Positions 23,240 through 32,279 of a stretch of DNA of 32,874 nt are shown piece by piece. Position 1 is the first letter of the stretch, and every line of letters starts with the position of its first letter. The DNA lies in the NCBI GenBank assembly GCA_013911595.1, contig JACESY010000015.1:1-32874 (forward strand), read 5' to 3'. The DNA is from Azoarcus sp. Its GTDB lineage: Bacteria > Pseudomonadota > Gammaproteobacteria > Burkholderiales > Rhodocyclaceae. The position numbers and the translations under genes were made by a program. The notes under the pieces were generated by a model. It made no database searches. It saw nothing but the letters and a program-made list of their open reading frames with translations, and was not told the origin of the DNA.

Positions 23240-25375
23240 TCAGGCGCCGATGGCGCGCAATACGATGTCGGGGGTGAGAATCTGCGGCAGCACGACGGCT
23301 TCCGTGTCGACGCCGGACGGGTAGTACAGGTACAGCGGCACGCCGCTGCGGCCAAAACGCTCGAGCACCTCGGTGATGTCCGCGTCCTGATTGGTCCAGT
23401 CGCCCTTGAGATATGCGACCTCGTGTTCGGCGAAGGCCGCAGCGACGTCGCCACGGTCGAGCACAACCTGTTCATTGACCAGGCAGGTGATGCACCACGC
23501 GGCCGTCATGTTGACGAACACGGCACGGCCTTCGGCGCGCAGCGCATCGAAACGCTCGGGCGTATAGGCTTCGTGGGCGAGCGCGGCGCCGGCGCGCGGC
23601 GCGGCGGCTTCGCGCGGCTGGGTCGCCAGCCCCGAACCGACCGCCAGCGTCGTCACCACCAGCGCGGCGGCCACGAGTTGCGCGCTACGTCGCACGCGCG
23701 CTCGCGCCTGCCAGGTCGTGTCGTACAGCCAGGCTGCGAGCGCGATGGCAAGCATGCCGCCAGCGGCAACCAGCACACCGTCGGCACCCGCCTGCAACGC
23801 CAGCACCCACACCAGCCACACGGCTGCGCCGTACATCGGAAAGGCCAGGAACTGCTTGAAGCGCTCCATCCACGCGCCCGGTCTGGGCAGGCGCGCGACC
23901 AGCGCCGGCCGCCATGCCAACACCATGAAGGGCAAGGCCAACCCCAAGCCGAGCGCGAGGAAAATCGCCACCAGCGAGGCCGGCGGCTGCGTCATCGCGA
24001 AACCGATGGCCGCACCCATGAAGGGCGCGGTGCACGGCGTGGCGACGACCGCCGCGAGCACGCCGGTGAAGAAGCTGCCCGAATGCCCGCCGCGCGTGGT
24101 CAGCGACTGGCCGATGCCGGCCAAGCGCCCCGCACCGATGGTGAACACGCCCGACAGGTTGAGCCCCACGGCGAACAGCAGCCACGCAACCAGCACGACG
24201 AACACCGGCGACTGGAACTGGAAGCCCCAACCCAGGCGCTGGCCACTTTGCTGCAGCGCCAGAACGACGGCCGCGAGCAGTGCAAAGCTCGCCAGCACTC
24301 CGGCCAGATAGGCCAGGCCGTGGCCGCGCACACCGCTCGAATCACCCCCGCTGCGCACCAGCGCGAGCACTTTCATCGCCAGCACCGGAAACACGCAGGG
24401 CATCAGGTTGAGAATCAGCCCGCCGGCCAGCGCGAAGAGCAGCGCCAGGCCCAGGCCGATGGACGGCGCGGCCGCGGCGGCACCGTTGCTGACCACCGGC
24501 TTGCCGGGCGTGACCGCATCGACGCGCGGCGCGGACAGTTCAAAAGCCGTGGTCAACATGCCGTCGGGCGTGTCCTCGCGGATCACCAGCACACCGGCGA
24601 GCGGCGCATCCGCCGGCGGAGCCTGCCCGCGCGGCACAGACAGCACGATGCCGTCGGCCGTGCGCGACAGGGCCTGCGACGCGGACTGGTCGATACGCCC
24701 CCAGTCGTAGGGGTAAAACCAGAGGTCGCGCGCGCCCTCGGGCAGCGCGCCGGCATCGACGGCCAGCCGCAGGCCGTCCTCGCCACCCGCATGACGCGCG
24801 GCCCATGGCGAGGGCTGCGGCAGGCGGGCGCGGGCCGCGTCGATGGCCGGGTGCCCGTCGCCGCGCGTCGTCGCGGCCACCGGCAGCATCAGTTCGAGCT
24901 CCACATCCTCGGGAATGCAGACTTCTTCGCACACCAGCCACGACACCGCCGCGCGCAGCGCCAGCGTCGAACCGGGTTCGGCATCGGCCGGCACGCTGAG
25001 CGGCGAGAGCAGCGTGACCTCGCCCTCGTAGCCATAGTTGGTCACCGGCCCGAGCGAATGGCGCTCGGGCGCCGGCCACTGGATGTCACCCAGCTCGACA
25101 CCTTCGGTCACGTCCCAGTCGATGGTGGTGGCCAGCCCGGAATCGCCCGGATTGCGCCAGTAGGTGTGCCAGCCGGGAATGATGGTCTTGGCCAGGCCAA
25201 CCGTGACCGTGTCGCCCGGCGCCACAGCCTTTGCGGACGCGACCAGGCGCGCGGTCACATGCGGCGTGTCGACCTGCGGTCCCTGCTGCTGAGCGCCGGC
25301 GACCGCCGCGGCCAGCGCGCACGCAAGTGCAACCACGACGCGCGAACACGCACGCGAAGCGTCACCAATCGACAT
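23240..25375 (-). CDS. Thiol:disulfide interchange protein, DsbD/ScsB family
   Basis: The 711-residue protein has a signal peptide (about 1-28), an N-terminal periplasmic beta domain with Cys149/Cys153 in VCEEVC, a central membrane domain of about eight spans with the paired cysteines MPCVFP (Cys327) and TPCTAPF (Cys448), and a C-terminal thioredoxin domain with C628-IT-C631 in AAWCITC. These are the cysteine pairs of DsbD-type electron relays that pass reducing power from cytoplasmic thioredoxin to periplasmic partners. The N-terminal domain and the AAWCITC motif resemble ScsB rather than classical DsbD. ATG 25375 is chosen from GGAG at 25382-25385 and the signal peptide. It heads a two-gene leftward operon with an exported redoxin. 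Confidence 0.88.
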   Translation of the reverse strand: MSIGDASRACSRVVVALACALAAAVAGAQQQGPQVDTPHVTARLVASAKAVAPGDTVTVGLAKTIIPGWHTYWRNPGDSGLATTIDWDVTEGVELGDIQWPAPERHSLGPVTNYGYEGEVTLLSPLSVPADAEPGSTLALRAAVSWLVCEEVCIPEDVELELMLPVAATTRGDGHPAIDAARARLPQPSPWAARHAGGEDGLRLAVDAGALPEGARDLWFYPYDWGRIDQSASQALSRTADGIVLSVPRGQAPPADAPLAGVLVIREDTPDGMLTTAFELSAPRVDAVTPGKPVVSNGAAAAAPSIGLGLALLFALAGGLILNLMPCVFPVLAMKVLALVRSGGDSSGVRGHGLAYLAGVLASFALLAAVVLALQQSGQRLGWGFQFQSPVFVVLVAWLLFAVGLNLSGVFTIGAGRLAGIGQSLTTRGGHSGSFFTGVLAAVVATPCTAPFMGAAIGFAMTQPPASLVAIFLALGLGLALPFMVLAWRPALVARLPRPGAWMERFKQFLAFPMYGAAVWLVWVLALQAGADGVLVAAGGMLAIALAAWLYDTTWQARARVRRSAQLVAAALVVTTLAVGSGLATQPREAAAPRAGAALAHEAYTPERFDALRAEGRAVFVNMTAAWCITCLVNEQVVLDRGDVAAAFAEHEVAYLKGDWTNQDADITEVLERFGRSGVPLYLYYPSGVDTEAVVLPQILTPDIVLRAIGA

Positions 25376-25516
25376 CAACCACTCCCCGAAAATCATGAGT
25401 ACCTGCACATTTCGCCAAGGATTGGGCCCGCACGGTCGTGCGCAATCCGTCGCGGATTGATTCACGATACCCCCGGAGGTTCCGCCACAATGGCCTCTGG
25501 AGCGGAATATTAGTAA

Positions 25517-25545
25517 TTGACGCTGTGCTTACACTTGCCTATCTT
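25517..25545 (+). promoter_or_regulatory. Sigma-70 type promoter for the DsrE-like gene
   Basis: TTGACG at 25517-25522 and TATCTT at 25540-25545 are separated by 17 bases. Transcription would begin near 25552, at the foot of the stem-loop at 25551-25577. Confidence 0.6.
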
Positions 25546-25550
25546 CGATC

Positions 25551-25577
25551 ACGGCGCCCGCCCTCGGCGGGCGCCGT
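25551..25577 (+). promoter_or_regulatory. Stem-loop at the predicted 5' end of the DsrE-like mRNA
   Basis: Twelve-base perfect arms (25551-25562 and 25566-25577) enclose a three-base loop, CTC. No T-run follows, so a terminator is unlikely. Placed at the predicted transcription start, it could protect the 5' end of the message from decay. Confidence 0.55.
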
Positions 25578-25609
25578 ACATAAGAAAATTCCCCACACGA
25601 GGAGACACC

Positions 25610-26059
25610 ATGAACAAGCTCGTCTGCAGCATGCTGATCGCCCTGGGCGTCGCCCTGACCTCATCCGTCGCCCTGGCCAACGACAAGGAACGCAAACCCT
25701 TCGCCGAACGCCACGTCGTGCTGCAGATCAGCGACGACTCGGTGCGCACGCAAAGCCTCGTGCTCAACGTCGCGAACAACCTCATCAAGGAGTACGGGCC
25801 GGACAAGATCGACGTCGAGATCGTCGCCTTCGGGCCCGGGCTCAACCTGCTCGTCGCGGGCAACCCCAACGAGCAACGCATCGACAGCCTCGTGGCGCAG
25901 GGCGGCGTGCATTTCGCCGCGTGCCTGAACACCTTCTCCAACATGACGCGCCAGCTCGGCTATGAACCCGAACTGACGCCGCACGCGAAGAAGGTCAGCG
26001 CCGGTGTGGCGCGCATTCTCGATCTGAGCGCGCAGGGATATACGCTGATCAAGCCCTGA
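25610..26059 (+). CDS. Exported DsrE family-like protein
   Basis: The 149-residue protein has a signal peptide (MNKLVCSMLIALGVALTSS, cleavage likely after ALA near residue 23) and a DsrE/F-like alpha/beta domain. The conserved pattern is HVVLQISDDS near the start, a VEIVAFGPGLNLL segment and a Cys in HFAACLNTF. Cytoplasmic DsrE members carry sulfur on a Cys; the periplasmic branch is poorly characterised. The ATG at 25610 has AGGAG at 25600-25604. It has its own promoter, a 5' stem-loop and a good terminator, so it is a single-gene transcript. The compact, well-bounded unit suggests strong expression. Confidence 0.83.
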   Translation: MNKLVCSMLIALGVALTSSVALANDKERKPFAERHVVLQISDDSVRTQSLVLNVANNLIKEYGPDKIDVEIVAFGPGLNLLVAGNPNEQRIDSLVAQGGVHFAACLNTFSNMTRQLGYEPELTPHAKKVSAGVARILDLSAQGYTLIKP

Positions 26060-26627
26060 TTCTTCAGGCAGTCCGGGGCCGAGAGAGGCCAGCCCGAGGG
26101 CTGGCCTTTCCACATTCGGTTTCGGGAATACAACAGGGATGTCTTGAACCGAGCGGAGCCCGCGACAGGCACGCCCAACGCAGAACCGTTGCATCGATTG
26201 TTGCTGGAGTCGGGGCAAACACCTGACGCTGGCCCCGACACGAAAGTGGTGATGTTTAAGCGCTGCCAATGTGTTGCGTAATGCCAACTTCTCGTGACTC
26301 GGCCGACGTTGATGAGGGGTGTCCGCTACACGGGCATCGCGTACCGCAACGTGAAGGCGTAAAAAATTCGATGGCCGCGCATTGCCTTCTGAGAGCCGTC
26401 TTTCGAATCACAGCCATGACCATTGGATCACCACTGCCTTCGTCGAACCATGCATTTTGCTTCAATTAATGCCATTGCCATAGTCTATTCTGGCAGTAAA
26501 TAATTGTTGCAATGCTTTAAGGCCGCGGTTAGAAGGATCAGGCGCGGCTGCATTGATGCGCTTACCAACCCGACCCGTGCCGAAGATTGGTGCGTCCGAA
26601 GAACTGATCATTCAACCGGGGCGCATC
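26060..26627. other. 568-base gap between DsrE-like gene and large exported protein
   Basis: Holds a terminator at its left end, an eight-base inverted repeat (26209-26216 with 26232-26239, loop of 15) and an AT-rich stretch from about 26440 to 26520 that contains an imperfect palindrome (TGCCA...TGGCA, 26474-26493) and probably the promoter of the next gene. No convincing gene or RNA was seen. One short open stretch (26282-26362) has no recognisable family. Confidence 0.5.
26086..26109 (+). terminator. Intrinsic terminator after the DsrE-like gene
   Basis: A ten-base inverted repeat, AGGCCAGCCC and GGGCTGGCCT (26086-26107; effectively an eight-base stem with a four-base loop), is followed by TTTC. 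It sits 27 bases after the stop codon. Confidence 0.75.
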
Positions 26628-29600
26628 ATGGACATTCGCCGTCTTGCAGGGCATCTGGCCCTGTGCTGGATCATCTCCTTTTTCTGCTTTAGCTCTGCTG
26701 CCCGGGCGCAGGACGTTCCTGACCCCGTTCCGATTTCCGAGTGGAAGTTTCTGGCGGATGAAGCCGTAACTGTTCTTGCGGCCCAGGGATTTCCTGAAAG
26801 CCTCACTCCCAGCTTCGCGCGCAGCGCGATTCGCGCATATACCTTTGCCCGGTTGATCGCGATCCTCGACCAAAGCCCCGAAAATCGAACGCTTCAGGAA
26901 CAGGCGGCCTACGACAGGCTGCAATCGGCCGTGCGTGCCAGCCGTCTGGCGATCGCAAGGAACGCGGTGACTTACTGGGAGAGTATCGACAGCGGCGATC
27001 CATGCTGGAGCGGCGGCAACCCCAACACGGGCATCTATGTCCAACCGAACGTGCTCGTCTCCCTGTTCTGTTCGTTATTCGAGGAAGACAAGCCGAACCA
27101 GCGTGAGGTCTACCGTGGCCAGGGGGCAGCCGAAAACTACGCGCTGCTGCTGAGCGGGAACGGCGCCACACAGCTCACGGACCTCCTCGAGGCCATGGAC
27201 TGGTATGCGGCCCTGGCCGAAGTCGATGGCGGAACGCTTTTTCAGGGTGACACCGAGGCCGAACAAAGCTACCAGGCCGCGCTGAACTTGTTCCGCACGA
27301 TCCGGACCAAGGAACGCGCAGCCTTTCTGCTATCCCTGTTGAACCCAGCGGCCAGTCCGGAATTCATCATCCGCGCCCTGCTCGTGCTGGGAACGACCGT
27401 CTGGAACACCGCTGACTTTGTCGCCATCGGCAACGACCTTCGCGCTGAGCGGACCGCCGCCCAGTCGGCAAACCCGGATCTCGAAGACGCACTGGACGGC
27501 CCGATCACCGAACTGGCGCTTGTTTTCATGGGCACCGTACTCGACCCGGTCGCGATTTCCAGCGGCCCATGCGGTTTCAATGCCAGCTATGTCTGCGAGC
27601 GCTGGCCGCTGCGGCAGAGCGATCCCGACTACACCTTCGAGCGTTACGACTCTTTGCCGATACCGGAGGCGGACACCCGTTCTTACTTCGCGTTGAAGCC
27701 GCAAGCTCAGGCCGATTGGCAAGTCGCGTCCGATCTGTCCCCGTATCTGATCACGGGAGACGGCATGGAGCTCTGGTCACTTCCGGTCAGCGGCTCAAGC
27801 GAGCTGAACGGGGAATTGGGCGGATCATCTACGCGCTTGCAGGATCCGCTTCCCAGCGGCATATCAGACCCGAATGACCTGCGCGTTCCGGCTGGCACAG
27901 GTCTGTCGAGTTTCGTGGCGGATGGATTCATCGTGCACAGCCCGGTGGTCCCGGGCGCGACCGACGGTGACGAGCTCTGGAAGTTCGGCACGACGATCAA
28001 ATACAAGAACTGGGCCGGCGAATGGTGGAAGGCACTGTTCGTGAATGACACCTTCCTGCACATACGCGATGGCTACGAAGTAGCCGGCTTTGCCCAGGTA
28101 GCAGGTTTCGTCCAGACGGACGGCGGACTCATCATCCAGGACGGCACCTACACCGATGGCTACCGTTACTGCAAGGCCTGGACGCGATTTGCGACTCAGG
28201 AATACTCGACCCGGGACCCGGGCAAGGTCGATGGCCAGTGCATCCTGCTCTCGCGTGATTTCGATCACAGCCAGTTGGCCGTCGGCGATCGCATATCGAT
28301 CGGCGGGCGCGAGCGCACCATCAAGCACAAGGTCAACTGCGAAGGAATCGACCTCAACAACACGGGACCCGCAGTGGACCTGTTCGTGGGGCAGCTCTGG
28401 TGCGATGACGACAGCACCAACGACAACTACGACCTGCCGGCCTCGACCACGAACTGGGGACGCGTTGCGCTGATCGTGGATACCCCGCTGCAAAGCCTCG
28501 TCCCGAGCGGGACCTTCGGCCAGTACGGCCCCTCGCCGTGGTTGAAGGTACGCAAACTCGAGGCACTGGACACCTGCGCCAAGGTCACGACGGGAATCCC
28601 GGATTTTTCCTGCGGCCCGTCGTTCAATCCGCAGTCCTACGACTCCCGCAACTTCGATTTCTGTCCCCGCTTCGGCGAGCCCGTCAATGGCGACTCCAGC
28701 ATGGCGAATGGCTACCGTGAGTTCGTCTTCGAAGACGATTTGTGGGAGAGCGAATTCGCGCCCATGGCGTGCTTCTACAGCCCGATGGTCCGCTACCGGG
28801 ACGTCGACGGAAACAACTGGAGCGGGCTGTATCTCGCTCCCGCACATGCACAAGACGACGCCTACACCATCGTCAGCCCGAGCCGCGTGGTGACATACAT
28901 GAGCGGCGTCGTGATGAACGACAACATCCCGAGCAGCGATTCCATCACGGACAAATCCGCCTACGAGGTCAGCCTCGTGCAGGATGTCGCGCACGGAACG
29001 CTCGCTCTCAACAGCGATGGCTCCTTCCTCTACACGCGAGGCCTCGCGTCGTCCGACAACCCTTATTGCGCGCCGGCCGGCGATCCGTACTGCGGGCCGG
29101 ATTCGTTTGAATACGAGGTATGTACCAGCCGCGACGGCAGAACGGACTGCGATACCGCACTGGTCGAGCTGACCGTCGCCAACGAACCGCCCCGTGCCTT
29201 CGACGTGAGCTTCGAACTGAGTGCAGGCGATTACGTCGCGAGCTACATCTACTGGGATCCCGAAGGAGACACAGAATCCGGAACGGGTTTCGAATGGACC
29301 GTCCGCAACAGCTGGGTCGATGAATTCACGATATCGACGGCGACAAACGTCCTGCCGGAAAATACCCAAATTCCGAACACAGGAAACCCCGCCATCGCCG
29401 AAGTCGTGCGCGTTTCCGTCACGCCTGCGGCAAGCCGCGGTAGCTGGCCGCATCTGGCAGACAGCTACGCATCCGACGACAACTGGGAGCTGGAGTACGG
29501 CATCCGCATCGAATGTGATCCCGAATACCTGTCAGCGGCCGGGGACAGTTCGGCGTGCGTGTTCAGCCCGTGGATCAATCGTCCTTACACCGTCGATGAG

Positions 29601-30824
29601 CCATACTGGCTCGAGCTGGGCACCCAGAATCTTGCCTACAAGTTCTCGAACGAAACATGCATGTTCGACGACATAGTAGGGTTCGACAACATCGGCGACC
29701 AGACCTGCTCGGCAGCGCTCGAGCGGGACACGGACTTCGGCGACAACGGCTCGGATGTGCTGGCCACGGCGAGCATCTGGCTCGATGGCGGCTTCGATGT
29801 CGGCGACCGGGTGTACACCTCTGCCAAGAATTTCGGTCGCCTCCCGGTTGCGATCTCCCATACGATCAGCCGCGCTGCTTTCCCGACTGCCGGCGGGACG
29901 CTGACCTGCCCCGACGAAGTTGCCGATGGTGCCGACGCACTATGCACTGCTCAACCCGAAGCCGGCTGGGAGTTCGTAGGCTGGACCGGGGACTGCGTCG
30001 GCTTCAACCCCATCTGTACCGTAGCTGCGGTCGACGAGTCCAAAACCGTAGTTGCCCATTTCCTGCCGCGCATATCGGTGTCCGCTGCGCCGCTGGAGGG
30101 CGGTTCAGTGCACTGCACCCCGGATCCAGTCGCGCTCGGTGGCAGTGCCACGTGCACTACCACTCCCGCCGAGGGCTTCGCATTCGCGGCCTGGGGAGGA
30201 GATTGCACCGGGCTTGATCCGATATGCACCCTGTCGTCGGTAAGCGCACCCCTCTCAGTCTCGGCGAATTTCTTCGAGGTGTTTCCGAGCGGTGACGGAG
30301 TCACCCTGACCGGTGGCCTGCCGTGGGTCCAGGTGGCCACCACGAACGGATGGTCATTGACATCGAGAAATGACGAAACCAATCCGACCCGTGGCTGGAT
30401 TCCGCTGTCCGAAAGCCCGGACTCCCCCGAGATCCCGCCACCGGACGGCGTGGAACTGATATACGGGGTACTCGACATCGCGCTCACGGGCGGCACCGTG
30501 GGGAGTGTCGCCGAGGTCACCATCACCTACCCCGAACCTCTCCCGGCGGGGACGCAATACTGGAAGTACGACCGCATCCTGCAGATCTGGTATCCGCTCG
30601 ATCCCTCGGCTTACGCCGTCAGTGGAAATACCATTACGCTGTCCCTGACTGACGGCGGTACGGGAGATCACGATGGCACGGCCAACGGCACGATCATCGA
30701 CCCTGGCGGGCCTGCATCGGCCAGCGCAGCGACGCCGATACCGGCCGTTTCGCCCTGGTTGCTGGCGATGCTTGCTGCATTGATGGGAGGGCTTGGCTGG
30801 GCGACCCGGCGAAGCGGGCGCTGA
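26628..30824 (+). CDS. Large exported surface protein with Ig-like, repeat, choice-of-anchor U-like domains and IPTL-CTERM-like tail
   Basis: From ATG 26628 the protein is 1398 residues and opens with a signal peptide (about 1-27, ending ARA before QDVPDP); an in-frame ATG at 26553 would add 25 unlikely residues. Residues about 30-740 match no family I recognise. About 743-855 form a bacterial Ig-like domain (DDAYTIV...HGTLALNSDGSFLYT...DSFEYEVC). About 1079-1215 hold two tandem beta repeats, each with four Cys and the pattern GWEFVGWTGDC or GFAFAAWGGDC. About 1221-1364 look like a choice-of-anchor U domain ending LTDGGTGDHDGTANGTIIDPGG. The tail IPAVSPW, a hydrophobic span and WATRRSGR (about 1371-1398) resembles the IPTL-CTERM sorting signal read by exosortase H-type enzymes. 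No sortase gene is in the window. Base composition is poorer in GC than the genes to the left. Confidence 0.8.
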   Translation: MDIRRLAGHLALCWIISFFCFSSAARAQDVPDPVPISEWKFLADEAVTVLAAQGFPESLTPSFARSAIRAYTFARLIAILDQSPENRTLQEQAAYDRLQSAVRASRLAIARNAVTYWESIDSGDPCWSGGNPNTGIYVQPNVLVSLFCSLFEEDKPNQREVYRGQGAAENYALLLSGNGATQLTDLLEAMDWYAALAEVDGGTLFQGDTEAEQSYQAALNLFRTIRTKERAAFLLSLLNPAASPEFIIRALLVLGTTVWNTADFVAIGNDLRAERTAAQSANPDLEDALDGPITELALVFMGTVLDPVAISSGPCGFNASYVCERWPLRQSDPDYTFERYDSLPIPEADTRSYFALKPQAQADWQVASDLSPYLITGDGMELWSLPVSGSSELNGELGGSSTRLQDPLPSGISDPNDLRVPAGTGLSSFVADGFIVHSPVVPGATDGDELWKFGTTIKYKNWAGEWWKALFVNDTFLHIRDGYEVAGFAQVAGFVQTDGGLIIQDGTYTDGYRYCKAWTRFATQEYSTRDPGKVDGQCILLSRDFDHSQLAVGDRISIGGRERTIKHKVNCEGIDLNNTGPAVDLFVGQLWCDDDSTNDNYDLPASTTNWGRVALIVDTPLQSLVPSGTFGQYGPSPWLKVRKLEALDTCAKVTTGIPDFSCGPSFNPQSYDSRNFDFCPRFGEPVNGDSSMANGYREFVFEDDLWESEFAPMACFYSPMVRYRDVDGNNWSGLYLAPAHAQDDAYTIVSPSRVVTYMSGVVMNDNIPSSDSITDKSAYEVSLVQDVAHGTLALNSDGSFLYTRGLASSDNPYCAPAGDPYCGPDSFEYEVCTSRDGRTDCDTALVELTVANEPPRAFDVSFELSAGDYVASYIYWDPEGDTESGTGFEWTVRNSWVDEFTISTATNVLPENTQIPNTGNPAIAEVVRVSVTPAASRGSWPHLADSYASDDNWELEYGIRIECDPEYLSAAGDSSACVFSPWINRPYTVDEPYWLELGTQNLAYKFSNETCMFDDIVGFDNIGDQTCSAALERDTDFGDNGSDVLATASIWLDGGFDVGDRVYTSAKNFGRLPVAISHTISRAAFPTAGGTLTCPDEVADGADALCTAQPEAGWEFVGWTGDCVGFNPICTVAAVDESKTVVAHFLPRISVSAAPLEGGSVHCTPDPVALGGSATCTTTPAEGFAFAAWGGDCTGLDPICTLSSVSAPLSVSANFFEVFPSGDGVTLTGGLPWVQVATTNGWSLTSRNDETNPTRGWIPLSESPDSPEIPPPDGVELIYGVLDIALTGGTVGSVAEVTITYPEPLPAGTQYWKYDRILQIWYPLDPSAYAVSGNTITLSLTDGGTGDHDGTANGTIIDPGGPASASAATPIPAVSPWLLAMLAALMGGLGWATRRSGR

Positions 30825-30891
30825 CCGGTGTCCGGCCTGCCTGCCACACCGCTAAGAGAGACATCCGGATCGGTCCTGGCGGGCATCGCGT

Positions 30892-30929
30892 CATTACCCG
30901 TGCGTGCCCCCATTGCCCGTGCGTGCCCC
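30892..30929. repeat. Two adjacent 19-base direct repeats
   Basis: CATTACCCGTGCGTGCCCC is followed directly by CATTGCCCGTGCGTGCCCC, differing at one base. This is most likely a slippage duplication. Confidence 0.8.
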
Positions 30930-31108
30930 AATAAGTCGATCCGCAGCCGCCCGACCCCGCGCCACCGGCGGGATCGCTTTTCATCTCCGATCACCATCTA
31001 AATCGCGCCGGATTTGCTCCACGCCCCTGAACGCAATGCTAAAAATAGCGCGAAACGGCTGTGCGCTTGCAGATTCACAGGAGCTATACAGCTACCGAAA
31101 AAGCAAAA

Positions 31109-31130
31109 CGCCAGCCCTGAGAGGCTGGCG
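31109..31130 (-). terminator. Terminator of the tRNA-Thr transcript
   Basis: Perfect eight-base arms (CGCCAGCC and GGCTGGCG) with a six-base loop are followed on the minus strand by TTTTGCTTTTT. It lies 17 bases past the tRNA 3' end. Confidence 0.85.
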
Positions 31131-31147
31131 TAAGTGCTTGTTTCTTT

Positions 31148-31223
<76 letters not shown>

Positions 31224-31234
31224 GAAGGGACGCA

Positions 31235-31263
31235 AATATACCCGAGGCCGGCCCCGGCATCAA
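31235..31263 (-). promoter_or_regulatory. Sigma-70 promoter of tRNA-Thr
   Basis: On the minus strand TTGATG (31263-31258) and TATATT (31240-31235) are 17 bases apart. The predicted start is about five bases before the mature tRNA 5' end. Confidence 0.75.
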
Positions 31264-31270
31264 CCGCGTT

Positions 31271-31960
31271 TCAGATGACTTTGAGCCTGAGGCCGCACAC
31301 GCCCTCGACTTCGCCTTCCATCAGGTCGCCGCGCCGGATCGGCCCGACGCCCGCAGGGGTGCCGGTCATGATCAGGTCGCCCGGCTGCAGCTCGAAAAAG
31401 CGCGACAGGATGGAGATCTGCTCGGCGGTCTTCCAGATCATCTGCGCGAGGTCACCCTGCTGGCGCACTTCGCCATTGACCTTGAACATGATTGCGCCCT
31501 CGCTGGGGTGCCCGGACTCGGCAACCGGTATCAGCTCCGAGCAAGGCGCGGAGTGCTCAAAGGCCTTGCCCACGTCCCACGGGCGGCCGAGCTTCTTGGC
31601 CTCGCCTTGCAGGTCGCGCCGCGTCATGTCCAAGCCGACACCATAGCCGAACACGTGTTCCAGCGCCGCGTCGACCGCGATGTCGCGCCCACCCCCGCCC
31701 AGCGCGACGACCATCTCGAACTCATAGTGCACCTCCGAACTACCGGATGGGTACGGGAATTCGGCACCGGCGAACACGTTGTCGGGACTTTTCTGGAAAA
31801 AGAATGGCGGCTCACGATCGGGATCGTGGCCCATTTCGAACGCGTGCGCCGCGTAGTTGCGTCCGATGCAATAGACGCGGTGGATCGGGAAGCGTCGGGC
31901 GGTGCCACGCACCGGCAGGCTGGGCCGGGGCGGTGGTTGGAAAACGTAGTCATCGCTCAT
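31271..31960 (-). CDS. Fumarylacetoacetate hydrolase (FAH) family protein, fumarylpyruvate hydrolase-like
   Basis: The 229-residue protein is a single-domain FAH-fold hydrolase. Metal ligands are visible in HYEFEMVVALG (two Glu) and GVGLDMTRRD (Asp), and the start of the fold has VYCIGRNYAAHAFEMGHDP. The C-terminal segment PGDLIMTGTPAGVGPIRRGD is typical. Family members cleave C-C bonds of acylpyruvates; this subgroup includes fumarylpyruvate hydrolase of the gentisate pathway, but general acylpyruvase or oxaloacetate decarboxylase activity is also possible. ATG 31960 has GGAG at 31968-31971, seven bases upstream. It is divergent from malate synthase across a gap of about 540 bases. Confidence 0.87.
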   Translation of the reverse strand: MSDDYVFQPPPRPSLPVRGTARRFPIHRVYCIGRNYAAHAFEMGHDPDREPPFFFQKSPDNVFAGAEFPYPSGSSEVHYEFEMVVALGGGGRDIAVDAALEHVFGYGVGLDMTRRDLQGEAKKLGRPWDVGKAFEHSAPCSELIPVAESGHPSEGAIMFKVNGEVRQQGDLAQMIWKTAEQISILSRFFELQPGDLIMTGTPAGVGPIRRGDLMEGEVEGVCGLRLKVI

Positions 31961-32251
31961 CGTGCAACTCCATCCGGAACGATCGCGCTACCGACCTCGC
32001 ATGACGCATCGCGCAAAGACCATACAAGACGAGTGCCGCGCTGCGACCCGACCACGCCTGCACGCCTTTGTGATCGCCACGATGCGTTACACCGTGGCGA
32101 CCCGAAGGGCAGCACGACGGATGTCGCAACGCATCATCAACCAAGCCTCGGGCTCTTGTAGAACGGCGCCGGACTGACAAAGCTTGCAGCATGCTTACGC
32201 GTAAATTCCACGGTTTCATGATCTTGACGAATCAAGACAGAACCGTCCAGC

Positions 32252-32279
32252 TTGCATGTATACGTAGAACTACTATATT
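32252..32279 (+). promoter_or_regulatory. Possible promoter for malate synthase
   Basis: TATATT at 32274-32279 is a good -10. TTGCAT at 32252-32257 is a poor -35 at 16 bases. The predicted start near 32286 would give a leader of over 200 bases. Confidence 0.35.

Larger units (their letters stand above)
30825..31147. other. 323-base gap between the large exported protein and tRNA-Thr
   Basis: Contains a 19-base tandem repeat (30892-30929) and, at its right end, the tRNA terminator. No good terminator was found for the large gene itself and no further gene was seen. Confidence 0.5.

Noticed and set aside
23216..25513. Plus-strand open frame of 765 codons
   Set aside because: It is antisense to the ScsB/DsbD gene, which has complete motifs, signal peptide and ribosome site. 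The antisense product is Arg/His/Gln-rich and featureless.
26282..26362. Short open stretch in the gap, possible transposase or gene remnant
   Set aside because: Only 26 codons, no start with ribosome site and no recognisable family.
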